In this document: positions 26,101-44,227 of the stretch, one piece after another | Position numbering within the stretch: the stretch's first letter is position 1 | Layout: each line of letters opens with the position of its first letter | Source of the DNA: Piscicola geometra | Taxonomy: Eukaryota; Annelida; Clitellata; Hirudinida; Piscicolidae | NCBI GenBank assembly: GCA_943735955.1 | Contig: OX030957.1 | Span: forward strand, 6,910,257 to 6,974,256 | Reading direction: 5' to 3' | DNA length: 64,000 nt | Position numbers and translations under genes: made by a program | Notes under the pieces: generated by a model | What the model saw: only the letters and a program-made list of their open reading frames with translations | The model's database searches: none | Told to the model about the DNA's origin: nothing

Positions 26101-28897
26101 CATCAGCAGCAGCTGATAATGACGTAGTTCCATCACAAACGAAACCACCCAAGCTCCACTGACTTGTGGTGGCTGTCGTAACGGCCTCACTCTTGCACTT
26201 CTCAAGCACCACTGCTTCCTTCCTGCAGATGCTGTTGAACTTCTCAATGTTCAACTTGACGCTTCCAACCTTGGCACTGCACTGTGCAGTGGTGTTGATG
26301 TTGTTGTTGATGTTGGTGGTGGCTGAGTCAGTGTTGTGGTTAGGGACACTAGTGATGACCACAGCTGTAGTATTAGTCGTAGTACCATTAGCAGTAGTAT
26401 TAGTTGTAGTACCATTAGCAGTAGTATTAGTTGTAGTACCATTAGCAGTAGTATCAGTTGTAGTACCATTAGCAGTAGTATCAGTTGTAGTACCATTAGC
26501 AGTAGTACTAGTTGCTTTATTTGCTTCAATGTCAGCAGTGACAGCAACAGGAGACGAAGTAACTACAGCGTTTGGAATTTGTGCATTATTGCGGTTTTTA
26601 TCATTTAATTGTTTGTTACTCTTTTTGTTAATGTTGTCGTTGTTGATGTTGTCGTTGTTGATGTTGCTGTTGTTGTTGGAAGAGGCACTTTTGAGGAGCA
26701 GCACAACAGAATTTGAAATCATCACCAACAACTCCTTCTGGCGTACGACCTTCAAGTCACCCAAGCCTCCATCACCCCTGCTTTTTACCCCACCCCCCTT
26801 GCCCCTCCCCTTCACTTTTAAACCACTCGACAAACCACCCGCCCCCTGTACACCCTCCCTCACGTTTCCAATATGCTCGTACAGTGGATCTTGTAGGGGG
26901 CTTCCGTTGTAACACACTATGCCGTCATACGCGTCATCATCATCAATATCGTCGTCATCGTCATCATCATCGTCGTCATCATTATCATCATCATCATCAT
27001 CCTCTTCATCACTGCTATTTTCTTTCGTTCTTGAAGGCTTTGGCAGTTTAATTTGATCTCTTTCAGATGCGTGTGTACTTTTCCCGCCATGGAAGAAGGC
27101 ATCATCATCATCACCATCATGATTAAAACCATTCTTCATCGGTTTATCACCACCCCCATCATTATCAGCACTTCTTCTAGTTAAGTTTGCGCTTTTAGAA
27201 TGACCGAAAACATCATCATCATCACCACCAACACCCCTTATGACGTCATCCTTGAAACATATCTCGTCGTACTTGTCACTGCTGTTCTCCGCTTGTTTAT
27301 GCATTTCAGCTAGTATTGCAGTATTCTTGTTATTTTTATTTGTTGTAGTAGTAGTAGTAGTAGTAATAATAGTATTAGTAGTAGTAGTATTAGTATTAGT
27401 ATTAGTAGTAGTACTAGTAGTAGTTTTGCTGTTGTTAGTTGTAGAAGAGATGATGGAAGTATTTTGAGTAGTTGTAGTATCAGTATTCTTAGTAATTTCA
27501 ATACTTGTGACATTATTACTAATGGTACTACCGTTAGACATATTACTATCCTTTCTACTACTACCACTACTATCAGCACCATTTTTCTCATTCTCTTTTT
27601 TTTGGACATGATAATAGTTGCCAACGACATCAGAATCATCATCAAAACCTATTTCCACATTCATCTCATCATCATCATCATCATCATTCTCATCAAAATC
27701 AACATCTTCATCTAATCCGTTATCATCATCACCCCCATTATTATTATTACTATTTACAATATTCACTTTGTAGTGAGTCCTGCTATACTTAGTATCATCA
27801 TCATCACCACCACCCCCACCATCATCATCATCAGCACCTCTCGGATGATTATTTATCTCATCTGCAATGCTAATGTTGAAGTCAAGATCAACTTCGTCAT
27901 TGAGGCCATTAGCCACTTCAGCTACACTCTTAAGGACGTTATTATTATTATTATTATCATCATCATCATTATTATTACTATGATTATTATTATCATCATC
28001 ATTATTATTAATATTTTTATTGCTATTAGTAGAATCTTTATTATCATCATTTTTATTGCTGTTATGATTATGATTATGAATATTATCAATAGCATCACTT
28101 CTTTTAATTTCTTCTCTCGCATGCACCTCATTGCCAGCGCAACTATCATCAGGAATCTTCTTGTACAACCTCAACTGCACCACGTCCCCTTTCACTTCCA
28201 GCCACCTCGCTCCACCCTCCTCCAGTGACTTGCCAATTCCTTTTCCAGAACTTTCCGCCTCTTCTTTCTCCACTTTGACGCACGATTGGGATAAGTTCCT
28301 TGGTTTCGGAGGCAGCGGAGGCGGTGGTTTCGTGGAGTTTCTTCTCACCACAACAAACCTGGGATAGATTTTGCGCTTTTTCGAATGCGACCTGTGCACC
28401 GCCTTGTGACTGAGTTTAGTCTGTTTTTTATTGCTTTTATTTTTTACTTTTTTGGTATTCTCTTTGGATTTGGAGTTTTTATTTGTTTTTATGAAATCAC
28501 TGATCTCACATTGGTAAATGTATATGTTCTTGTAAGTGCTGATCAACTCTTTTAGAGGCTTATTCTGCATCATTAGAGTAGGATCCAGAGGTTTGAAGAC
28601 TAAGTCGACATCAGTTTGGTACACATTTCTACTCGTGCAACTGTCAAAATTAACTTTCACATTATTTAATGAACCTTTATAACTCTGGACTTGTGGTTTG
28701 CAGGTGTAATCGATATTTCTAGTTGCTTCATCACCACTGCCACACTCATCTTCTATCTCATCTATCAAGTCATCTAAGGTTGCTTCGGTGCTCTGGTGTG
28801 ACTTGGCTTTTGACTTGTAATAGTTATGAACAATACTGTTAATCTTATGACGTGACAAACTTTTTGACATTTGTGAAAAGGCATTCATCTCCATCAT
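23124..28897 (-). CDS. Giant SH2 plus tyrosine-pseudokinase protein
   Basis: Three exons with matching phases: 25016-28897, 24726-24851 and 23124-24611, giving ~1831 residues. The first ~1030 residues are low complexity (Asp, Asn, Thr runs) apart from a basic N terminus and a PPPPLPPKPRN SH3-ligand motif. An SH2-like fold follows (~1038-1155): WFYPVPLTPLQASIFL, GAFVVYGLG, MHARVVHYNIVLD, GGGLVSRLRVPL. The FLVR arginine that holds phosphotyrosine is replaced by Tyr. The kinase fold (~1168-1470) has no clear glycine loop, Gln (~1210) at the VAIK lysine position, no HRD (FVLLRNLSPS), and DFS for DFG, yet keeps SSKADVWAFGVLVWE and PKRRPSF of tyrosine kinases. It should not bind pTyr or catalyse in the usual way and is probably a scaffold. 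The C terminus has a long Gln/His run and Asn/His repeats. The nearest family (Abl, Tec, Fes or Src type) cannot be fixed by eye. Confidence 0.82.
23820..23945 (-). repeat. CAG/CAA repeat coding a Gln/His run
   Basis: TTG/CTG triplets on the plus strand, read on the minus strand as glutamine with spaced histidines in exon 3 of the pseudokinase gene. Confidence 0.9.
26345..26510 (-). repeat. 27-bp coding repeat in the pseudokinase gene
   Basis: About five to six units encoding the nine-residue repeat NGTTTDTTA (D alternating with N) in frame. Units are nearly identical in DNA, so the array is young or homogenised. Confidence 0.85.
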
Positions 28898-29752
28898 TTA
28901 AACTTAATGTGTTATTCAATTTATTTTTAAACTAATTAATTCGCCCTTTTCCTCCAGTAAGATTTTCAATAAAAATGTATTTTAAAAATATTTTCATGAT
29001 GTTAACTTATTTATAAAACAAATAAGTGAATGTGATTGTAGAAAATAAATATCAACTCATTCAAGCTTCTCAATCTAGACTAACAAAAATTAAAAAGTTG
29101 AAATTAAATATTCTCAACATGAAACAAAACAAAAACTCAAAATTGAACATTTAAATGAGAAAACTTTGCGGAAATCTGCTCTAGTTGTCTGTGTATGATT
29201 TAAAACTGAACTTTCATATGAGAGGCTTGATGAAATCTTAATTGAAAACAGATTTTGAAGTGTATTTTTACAATTTAGACAAACTTGAATTAACTATTAA
29301 AAATATAGATGATAAATCATTTTTATATAAAAGTTCAATTCCTATATTTTCCGCGTCTTAATTAAAAGATAAAATCTAGTTCAAACTGTGTTCACATTTT
29401 TTTATTTCCAATTGAAAGTTTTTTCAAGATTTTTTTATGAATTTATTGATGTTGAGGAATGAAAAATGTCACAAATGAGTTTTAAATGATATCGAAATTC
29501 AATAATCGTGTTAAATAATTTATATAAAGTAAGTTTATAATTTTTAAAACCATCATTCACTACCATTAAAACCTTAAAAAAAACTTATAAATTATACAAA
29601 CAATTGGTACATCATAAATCTTTAAAAATTAACCCTTAAGAATATGTTGTTAATGCAAAATAATTTAAAACGAAAGAGAAATTTTGTTTTAAATAAATAG
29701 AAAATAATTATTATTTAAAGAGGTTAATTAGACATCTTATAGCATCATACAC
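28898..29752. other. Intergenic between the pseudokinase and UNC50 genes
   Basis: AT-rich, no recognised gene. It is the upstream side of the pseudokinase gene and the downstream side of UNC50, both on the minus strand. The pseudokinase promoter should be here but no TATA box was seen. Confidence 0.5.
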
Positions 29753-32700
29753 TCAGATAATTGTATGGGTGCGATAAGTGTAGAAGCTGGTGAGGATTCG
29801 GTCGAAGTTGATGTTAAGCGCTATAGAAACGATGTAGAAGATGGCGACGACGGTGAAGGGGTAGAGGAGCATGCGCGTCTTCCTGAGAAACGGAAGACCT
29901 GCAAGGATGGTGATGATGATGATTATAATGACGATGATGATAGTAATGATATTATAATGATATTCACTCTTTTTAAAACAATAAAGACGATTTAATAGAA
30001 TAATAAAAAGTAATTTATAAATATAAAAAACCGCAAACGAAAAAACAATTCTTTTTACAATTTACGAGCGCTAAATAAATGCGGGTAGGACTAACAGCTG
30101 TATCCGAGGAAGGTGATGTAGATGTAGTAGGAGACGGAGACAAACCAGATGGTGTTGCCAATGGCGCAACTGAGGCGCGAATCCATCGACAGATCTGGTG
30201 GGAGGGAAGATATATGAATATTCAGATATATTTTATGTTAATGAATGCATAGAAATAGATAATTAAAATATTCATAAAAATGCAATAGTAAAAAATTTAA
30301 ATAATCCATTAAAAAAGTGTAAATATATTCAAAAATATGATTTAATGATTGATAATTGATTGACAATTGATGGCGGGCAGCTGGAAGAGGTGGATGAAGA
30401 GGAGGAGGGGCAGGAGGGCGTTCAAGTGGATGTCGAAGCAGTAGCCCCACTCCACATCGCCTCTGTCGTCGTGGTGGTGAGAGGGTGGTTGAGTTGGTTG
30501 TGTGGTGGGTGAGGTGTGGTAGTGGTGGTTGAGTGGGAAAGTGGCGTTGGAGGTGGTGGTGGAGTGGGAAGGTAGTGAGGGTGTTGGTACGATGGCAGTG
30601 GGAATGGGAGGGTGCTTGGAGGAGTAAGGAGCACATCCTATGTCGTCGTCATTCAGTAAAACGGCTCCGTTTGATGAAAAGATGCAGACTAAATGGCATA
30701 GCATTGCATTATTGCATCGGAAAAAACAAAAAAGCATTGGAAAACAGTGAGGGAGCATTGGAAAGGCATTGAAGGCACCTGTTGGGCGGCTGCACGATGA
30801 GGTACTTGTTGGTGACGAACCTGATTGTTGCAATCGTTTGAGACACGCAAGTCGTCATCAGGCACACACACTAGAGGTCGGACCGGGTACCCGATCCGAC
30901 CGGGTACCCGATCCGACCGGGTACCCGCGGGTACCTGCGGGACTCCCGCGGGAACGGGAATGAAAATTAATTTCGGACGGGAAAAGTCGGGAACCGGTAA
31001 TAAGCTTTCGGGACGGGAACGGGAATCAATATTCAAATCGGGAACGGGAATTAACTTTTAAATCGGGAACGGGAAAAACGGGAAGAAAAGATATTGGGAG
31101 TGGATTTTTCAACAATTATACTTCAGCAGACTCTTAAGTATGGAAATCTCTATTTCATCGATACTCCGTACTTAAAATAAGTATTAAATGCAATAGAAAT
31201 ATATAACCAAGTCACCATTGCGTTGTCAATGTCAAAATCTCTAACATTACATTTGAACTTGTTATGGCGAGTCCAAATATTAGGGAAATTAGAACAAATG
31301 GGTGATGATGAAAACTTGTCAGATGAAATCCAACTGGTCAGTTATATTATTTTAATGTTATAAATTCATACTTTGAATTAGAATTATTAATTTCCAGTTG
31401 AATGCTCAGTTGATCATTTTGACAAAAAAATATGCCTATTCATAATAATAATGACGAGCATTATTATAGTGGCGTATAACCCGAACGGGCTTCCAGGCTG
31501 CATATTTTCACTTGCACCTTTGGGTTACTAGGGCATTGGTTGCACTTGAACCTAGGACCTTTCATTATTGGTCAAGCCGAGAGTCGTTGCCGACTCAGCT
31601 ACACGTTCACCCATTGATCTTATTCATATGGCAGCATGTCTGTTGCATACCCCAGTATAAAAAAATATTATTTAAAAAGTTTGGGATAGAAAAAAATAAA
31701 TACCAAGACTTTCATTAGAGAAAACTTAATTCCATTTTGTATAGCCAGACCAAGCTCCAGTGACGTTGAGAAAAAAAAACAAATGATGGTTATTTATACC
31801 CTATATGTTAGTTTTTATAACGTAAAAATTATAATACAATTTTTTTACTATCAAATTATACGAATGATTTTATTTGTGCAGTTGTGGAAAATAGGAATGT
31901 TGTCAAAAAACATATTTCTAAAATTATTGAGGAGTTAATTATAATAAAAGAGGGAAAAGATTCAGAAGAGGATGAATTGTACAAATTCACAATTACGTCC
32001 CACCAAAATTGAAGATTATAAAGATGTTAAATCTATTGGAGTAAAAAAAATTCCAATACTACAAGAAGTAGCCAAAATTTTGTTTAGTATACCTGCAAGT
32101 TCTATTCCCTGTGAACGGAATTTGTCAACATGTGGTCGTTTAACTTCAGACCTAAGATCACCTAATTTGAAAGCTAAAACTGTTGACGGTTTATCCTGTG
32201 TTAAAAGCAATAAAAACTTGATTGAATTACTCAAAAACAATGACTAACTTCAATACTTTCATTTCAATAATAATTTGAAATTTAAATCGTGTTTTTTTAA
32301 TTTTGTTAAAAGAAATATTTCTGACTTTCAAATAATGAACTTCAAGAAATTTTAGGACTAGCAAGTTTGGGACCGGTGAAAACGGCAGCAAAAATAAATA
32401 AATAAACAAAATTTGTGTTGTTGAAATGGGTCGAGACCGGGTCAAAAAGTTTCGGGTCGAGACCGGGAATCGAGTTGCGGGAACGGGACGGGACGGGAAT
32501 CAAAATTCTGTCGGTCCATCGGGAACGGGACGGGACGGGAAAACAAAATTCGGAAAAGGGACGGGACCGGGAATTAAAAATCGTCCATGTCCGACCTCTA
32601 ACACACACTCACATCAGAGGCTTTTCAAATACACATGAAAAAACTGGATATATGATTATATAAATATATGATATATGATTATGGCATCATTGATGCACAA

Positions 32701-33874
32701 GATTGCCAACTATAAGAGACCTCTTTTAAACAAGCACACATGAAGATGATGATGATGATACTGATGATGACGATAGCGATGCTGCTGATGATGATACGAA
32801 CCAGAGAGCAGTGGCGACGACACAGCCGACTCCGATGCAGTCGACGAAGAGGACGTAGAGGAAGAATTTGAGGAAGCCGACGAGGCCCAACCTCAGTGCT
32901 ATCGAGTAGCCCACTGAGGAGACTGCGGTCGGTGGGTGGTTGGGGGTTGTGGTGGATGAATTTTGTGGGAGTGAGATATTGGTGGTGGGGGGGGGGGGTG
33001 GGAGGATAGTAGTGGTGGTGTTGGATGAGATGGTGGTCGTGGTCGTGGTGGGATTGTGAAGGTGGTGGTGGTGTTGGAAGAGATGGTGGTGGTGGTCGTG
33101 GTGGGATTGTGAAGGTGGTGGTGGTGGGTGGATGAGATGGTGGTTTTGTGGCAGTAGATGAGTTGTGGTTTCAGTTGAGACAAGAGATTTAAATATATTT
33201 ATTTTTATTAGAATATTACAATTTGTATTTAAGGATTACTTTTCTGTGACACTTACCGAAGACACACAAACTGAGAAGAATCAGAAAAGCTGGGTCATCC
33301 CTGGCCCATTGGTTCTTTGTGTCTATTATTATTATTATTATTAACTGTTAAAACTTTAATTTTTTATAATAAAAAATTAATTCAAATTAAATCATAAATT
33401 TTAAAAAAATCTTATTTAGAACAAATTAACTAATTCTTACGTTTTCTATAGTTGAAATTCCTGTACCTGAATGGCATTGTTTTAATAGAATGAATGAATT
33501 GAATTTACTAGTTTAGTTCTGTCACTTCTAAGTTGTTATATCATGTATACATTGTGATAATGTATAAAAAAATGAAAAAACGTAAAAAAACTAAACTAGT
33601 CAATTTTTTAAACTACTTAAAAAAGTTTTTTTCAAGGATATAAGACTTTTGTGTATGTGTATGTATGTGTGTGTGTGTATGTATACGTGTGTGTCTGTGT
33701 GTGTGTGGGAAGGAGGGGGCAGTACTTGAGGAATTATCACGAACACTTTTTGAGGGGCGATGAAGAGATAGAGCATTTGCCACGAGGCGTACTGGAAGTC
33801 CATCTGCCTGTAGTTCAGCAGACGCCTCAAGAAGCGACTTCTTTTCGCAGCTGCATTCAAGTTGCAACATACTA
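29753..33874 (-). CDS. UNC50: UNC50 / GMH1 Golgi membrane protein, start exon unresolved
   Basis: UNC50 is a multi-pass membrane protein of the Golgi, linked to trafficking of acetylcholine receptors in nematodes. Eight exons with consistent phases: 33745-33874, 33441-33466, 33257-33322, 32802-32922, 30779-30820, 30365-30462, 30096-30194, 29753-29898. Peptides match the family in order: FLRRLLNYRQMDFQYASWQM, VYRNFNYRKHTKNQWARDDP, VDCIGVGCVVATALWFVTNK, YLIVQPPNRGDVEWGYCFDI, HLNALLPLLLFIHLFQLPAI, AIGNTIWFVSVSYYIYITFL, GYSCLPFLRKTRMLLYPF. Several hydrophobic stretches fit its membrane helices. Exon 2 has only 26 bases. The first resolved exon opens at an acceptor, so an upstream exon with the initiator is missing from this model. 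The intron 30821-32801 carries a hAT element. Confidence 0.93.
31445..31620 (-). mobile_element. tRNA-derived SINE, nested in the hAT element
   Basis: Same repeat as at 53700. On the minus strand it starts with a tRNA-like part holding a box A (TAGCTGAGTCGG) and a box B (GGTTCAAGTGC), then a unique tail ending in a short TTA-rich run. Flanked by TATTCATA at 31437-31444 and 31621-31628, a likely target duplication. Confidence 0.75.
31972..32247 (+). pseudogene. hAT transposase C-terminal (dimerisation) remnant
   Basis: 91-codon frame with IPILQEVAKILFSIPASSIP, CERNLSTCGRLTSDLRSPNL and VDGLSCVKSNKNL, the conserved hAT dimerisation pattern (IPASS...ER.FS..GR..SD.RS.L). The catalytic core is not seen upstream in the element, so it cannot encode a working transposase. 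Confidence 0.85.
32930..33145. repeat. GGT-rich minisatellite in a UNC50 intron
   Basis: Imperfect repeats of GTGGTGGTGGGTGGATGAGATGG type with a long G run near 32990. Intronic. Confidence 0.85.
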
Positions 33875-35172
33875 CTGAGGTGAATTATTTATAATATTTA
33901 TTTATTATGCATTTATATATTTTTCATATTAATGTTAGATTTGCAATTTATAAAAAAGCTTAGATTCATTTTCGATAAACTTAAATTAGTATAGTGATAA
34001 GATTATTCTATAATCTTATAAAAATCGTCAAATATGTCAAAATGTCATGTACTTTTAATGACAAAATCTACAATCTTGCATTACATTTTACATATTTGAC
34101 TAATTTTTATAAATGAATCATAAACGTAATTCAACATCTTTTCTTTTAAAAAAAATGGAGAAAACATTCTCATAGATCGTAAAATTTACGTCGTAAATGA
34201 ATGAAATGGAAACAATGTTAAAAATAAATTGTTGCCTGAGTTAGTAGTTGTAGGAGACAAATCTCCAGGATTGGACGTCATTTAAATCGTTTTTTAGACT
34301 TAATTATTGTATTATTTCTTATTGAAAAAAGATAAATTTTTGAAAAGTTATACAAATAGGTTTCGAATCAACTACCTACTATTATAAATATTCCTTTAAA
34401 AGTAAATCAGTTGTTACTACATCATCATGATTATCAAGAGCCTAATATTTAAAGAAAATATAAGTTTAAAAAATTGGTTGAATAAAATGTTTTTCTATTA
34501 AAACAATTTATTTATATTAATTCTGAAATAATTTGCAAAATTATTTTTTTGAAAGTTAAATTTGAAGTTATTAGCAAATATATATTTTTTTAAAACAGTT
34601 TTAGAAAATACTTAGGAATAAATTTATAAAACGTATAATATTGCGTTCAAAAGGTGAAATTTGGCAACAAACATCTCAATTTTCCCAAACTTTTCAAAAG
34701 CTAGTTATTCATTCATAAAAACTATAATTCTTTTATCTAATGCTTGTCAATTATTAAATCATCTCAATTGTAACCTAAGTTATATTTTCATTTTTAAAAA
34801 TAGAAAAATAATTTATTTCTTTTGTTCACAATTTTCAACAATATTCTGTTATTATAAAACTAGGTCCACAAATTCTATTATTGGTAGATAAAACAAAGAA
34901 ATAAGTTATTTGAATGTAAGTAGTTTCTATTTTGAATAAATGACTCTAACGAGAATACTCTTGAAACTTGAAGTCAAAAACGATTGTAAAGTCATTGATT
35001 TTTCTTATACAGGTCTGTGTAGTTTTTGTTTAAATAAAAAAATTGATATGAGAATCACTATTAATAACTTAATCATAATAACCAATAAAACATGCAAAAT
35101 ATTCATGCATTTTATAAAATTAAAACTATAAAAGTATAAATCTTCCATATGAAATACCTAAATAAATTGCAG
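33875..35172. other. Divergent region between UNC50 and BRAP
   Basis: AT-rich, with no coding frame I recognise. It should hold the first exons and promoters of both genes, which run away from each other. Missing 5' exons of UNC50 and BRAP are expected here. Confidence 0.5.
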
Positions 35173-42125
<6,953 letters not shown>

Positions 42126-43108
42126 TGATTTTCATTGGAGGTGATGATAATGGTTGGTGGGATGATGATAATGGTTGGAGGGGTGATGATAATGGTTGGA
42201 GGGGTGATGATAATGGTTGGAGGGGTGATGATAATGGTTGGAGGATGATGATAATGGTTGGAGGGTTACTTTTTTGGTGATAATGATGATCAAGGTGGTG
42301 GGGTGATAATGATGATCAAGGTGGTGGGGTGATAAAGAGGAGGATGATGATAATGATGATTAAGGTGGTGGGGTGATAATGATGATTAAGGTGGTGGGTG
42401 ATAAAGATGATGATGATGATGATTAAGATGGTGGGGTGATAAAGAGGATGATGATGATGATGACAGTGGTGGCGGGAACAATTGAGAACTGTGCATTTTT
42501 GGATTTGAGTTAATCCAAAATGCGATTGGAACACTTGTTTAAAAGGGTGAAAAACACATCTCTTAAATGTTATGTGTTTCTCGTGTTTATTTGAAACGAT
42601 TGTATACACCTGTGATGTGTGCAGTTTGTACACTCTGTAAACTTTTGTGCACTTTTTGTGTAGTTAGTGCACTTTTTCTCACTATGCCTGTGCTTTTGTT
42701 CCTGTATATCTGTGACAGCCTCCATCTATACTACTCAATAAACGCTCTTTCAATCTTTCTTAACCATTTTTATTGAATTAATAGGAAATTTAAGGATCAA
42801 GAAAATATAATTCATTATTTAATTAATGGAATTGTTAAGTTATTTCTTTTTAAATAAGATAATTGACCATTTAATTGAATGTAAAAAAAAGCTAAAGTTT
42901 GTGTTTTCTTTATTCATAGCATCCTTACCAGTATCTGGCGCAATCGAACAATCTTTACAACAGTGATAGAGAGAACACTGTTATGTTACGAACACAGTGT
43001 TTGCTCTCATAACTGAAGAATATCGCTGGAAATACATGATTGAGACAGAATATTTGATTTTTAATGGAAGCCGATTGGCTGCAGATTGCCACAAACATCC
43101 GGCTACTC
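42126..43108. other. BRAP 3' flank with 20-bp tandem repeats
   Basis: Begins with GATGATAATGGTTGGAGGGG repeats (42140-42265), then GATGATCAAGGTGGTGGGGT repeats (42280-42470), probably in the BRAP 3' UTR, followed by a poly(A) signal at 42737. The rest is AT-rich with nothing coding. Confidence 0.7.
42737..42742 (+). terminator. Poly(A) signal of BRAP
   Basis: AATAAA (in CTCAATAAACGC) about 610 bases after the BRAP stop codon; the first clear signal downstream. Confidence 0.55.
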
Positions 43109-44227
43109 TAGAGACCGACCGAAATTCGGTTCGGTTTCGGTTTCGGCGCCGAAATTGCAAATTTTCTTAGTTTCGGCCATTTTTCGGTTTCGGCCGAATC
43201 TAATTTTACAATTTCGGCCATTTTTCGGTTTCGGCCGAAAATAATTTTGTAATTTCGGCTCAATTTCGGTTTCGGCCGAAATGGATCTCATATTTACCGA
43301 AAATCCGAAATTTTTATTTATTTATGTAGTTTATCTGATATATCTGTATCTTCAATCGAACTATTAAGTTCGGATTCGATTCTCTATTAGATATCTATTA
43401 GTTATCGTGGTTGATTGATTTATGGGTGTCATCAAACTAATTATTCGAATAACATATACAAGCATCTGGAACAACAATCATGTATTTGATATTTAAGTAA
43501 ATTGGGATACATTCAATGATGATATTTAACAAAACATTTGTTCAAAAAATGTTATTGTCAAAAGTAAGTATCTGTATATCCTCAATCGAACTCGAATTAT
43601 TAAGTTTTGGTTCGATTCTCATCTGTATTAGATATATATTAGATGTGATGGGAAAGTTAAATGCATCTTTGGCAATGATCCAGAAGGTCGATTTATTAGA
43701 GGTACACACACACACACACACACACACATTATTCGAATAAGATATACAAGCATGTGGAATTCTAGATATCCATGCTTTGAAAAACACTGTATATAAGTCG
43801 AAAGAACGAGAAGATTTGGCTTCGATTAATTAATTCAAAAATAAATTGTGAGAATGTCGTTGAATCCTATTTGGAAGTTTTTTTTACAAAATGTCAGTCT
43901 GACCAAAGCAAAGCCTGTCAACAACAACAAAAAATTTTTTTTGAAAAACTTTTTTTTTTGCTTAAAATATACGCTTGTTTGGATTTATTTATTAAACTGG
44001 CATTGTCATCATTAAATACTATTTTTTCATTTTAAATAAAAGTTGGGAAAAATTTCGGCTTCGGTTTCGGCCAAAAATCTGCTTACAATTTTGGTTTAAT
44101 TTTGGTTTCGGCCGAAATTTGATATTCAATTTCGGCTTAATTTCGGTTTCGGCCGAAAATGGGATTTTAATTTCGGCCTAATTTCGGTTTCGGCCGAAAT
44201 AAAAATATCTGTTTCGGTCGGTCTCTA
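43109..44227. mobile_element. Non-autonomous hAT-like element
   Basis: Ends in 16-bp terminal inverted repeats TAGAGACCGACCGAAA / TTTCGGTCGGTCTCTA. Flanks GGCTACTC (43101-43108) and GACTACTC (44228-44235) match at 7 of 8 bases, a hAT-sized target duplication. Both ends are packed with the palindromic word TTTCGGCCGAAA in TTTCGGTTTCGGCC arrays. The middle has no transposase frame and holds an internal tandem duplication (about 43330-43475 and 43560-43770). Confidence 0.8.

Larger units (their letters stand above)
30872..32600 (+). mobile_element. Decayed hAT-family DNA transposon in a UNC50 intron
   Basis: Bounded by 12-bp terminal inverted repeats TAGAGGTCGGAC / GTCCGACCTCTA and flanked by the identical 8-bp sequence ACACACAC (30864-30871 and 32601-32608), the target duplication size of hAT elements. 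That flank lies in an AC-rich context, so part of the match could be chance. The ends are dense in short subterminal words (CGGGAACGGGAA, GGGTACCCGATCC), as hAT transposase-binding regions often are. Only the C-terminal transposase dimerisation region remains as an open frame (31972-32247). It contains a nested SINE at 31445-31620. Confidence 0.85.

Noticed and set aside
26166..26912. 248-codon plus-strand frame rich in Val and Leu
   Set aside because: Antisense to the coding low-complexity region of the pseudokinase gene; the hydrophobic look comes from complement of Thr/Asn codons.
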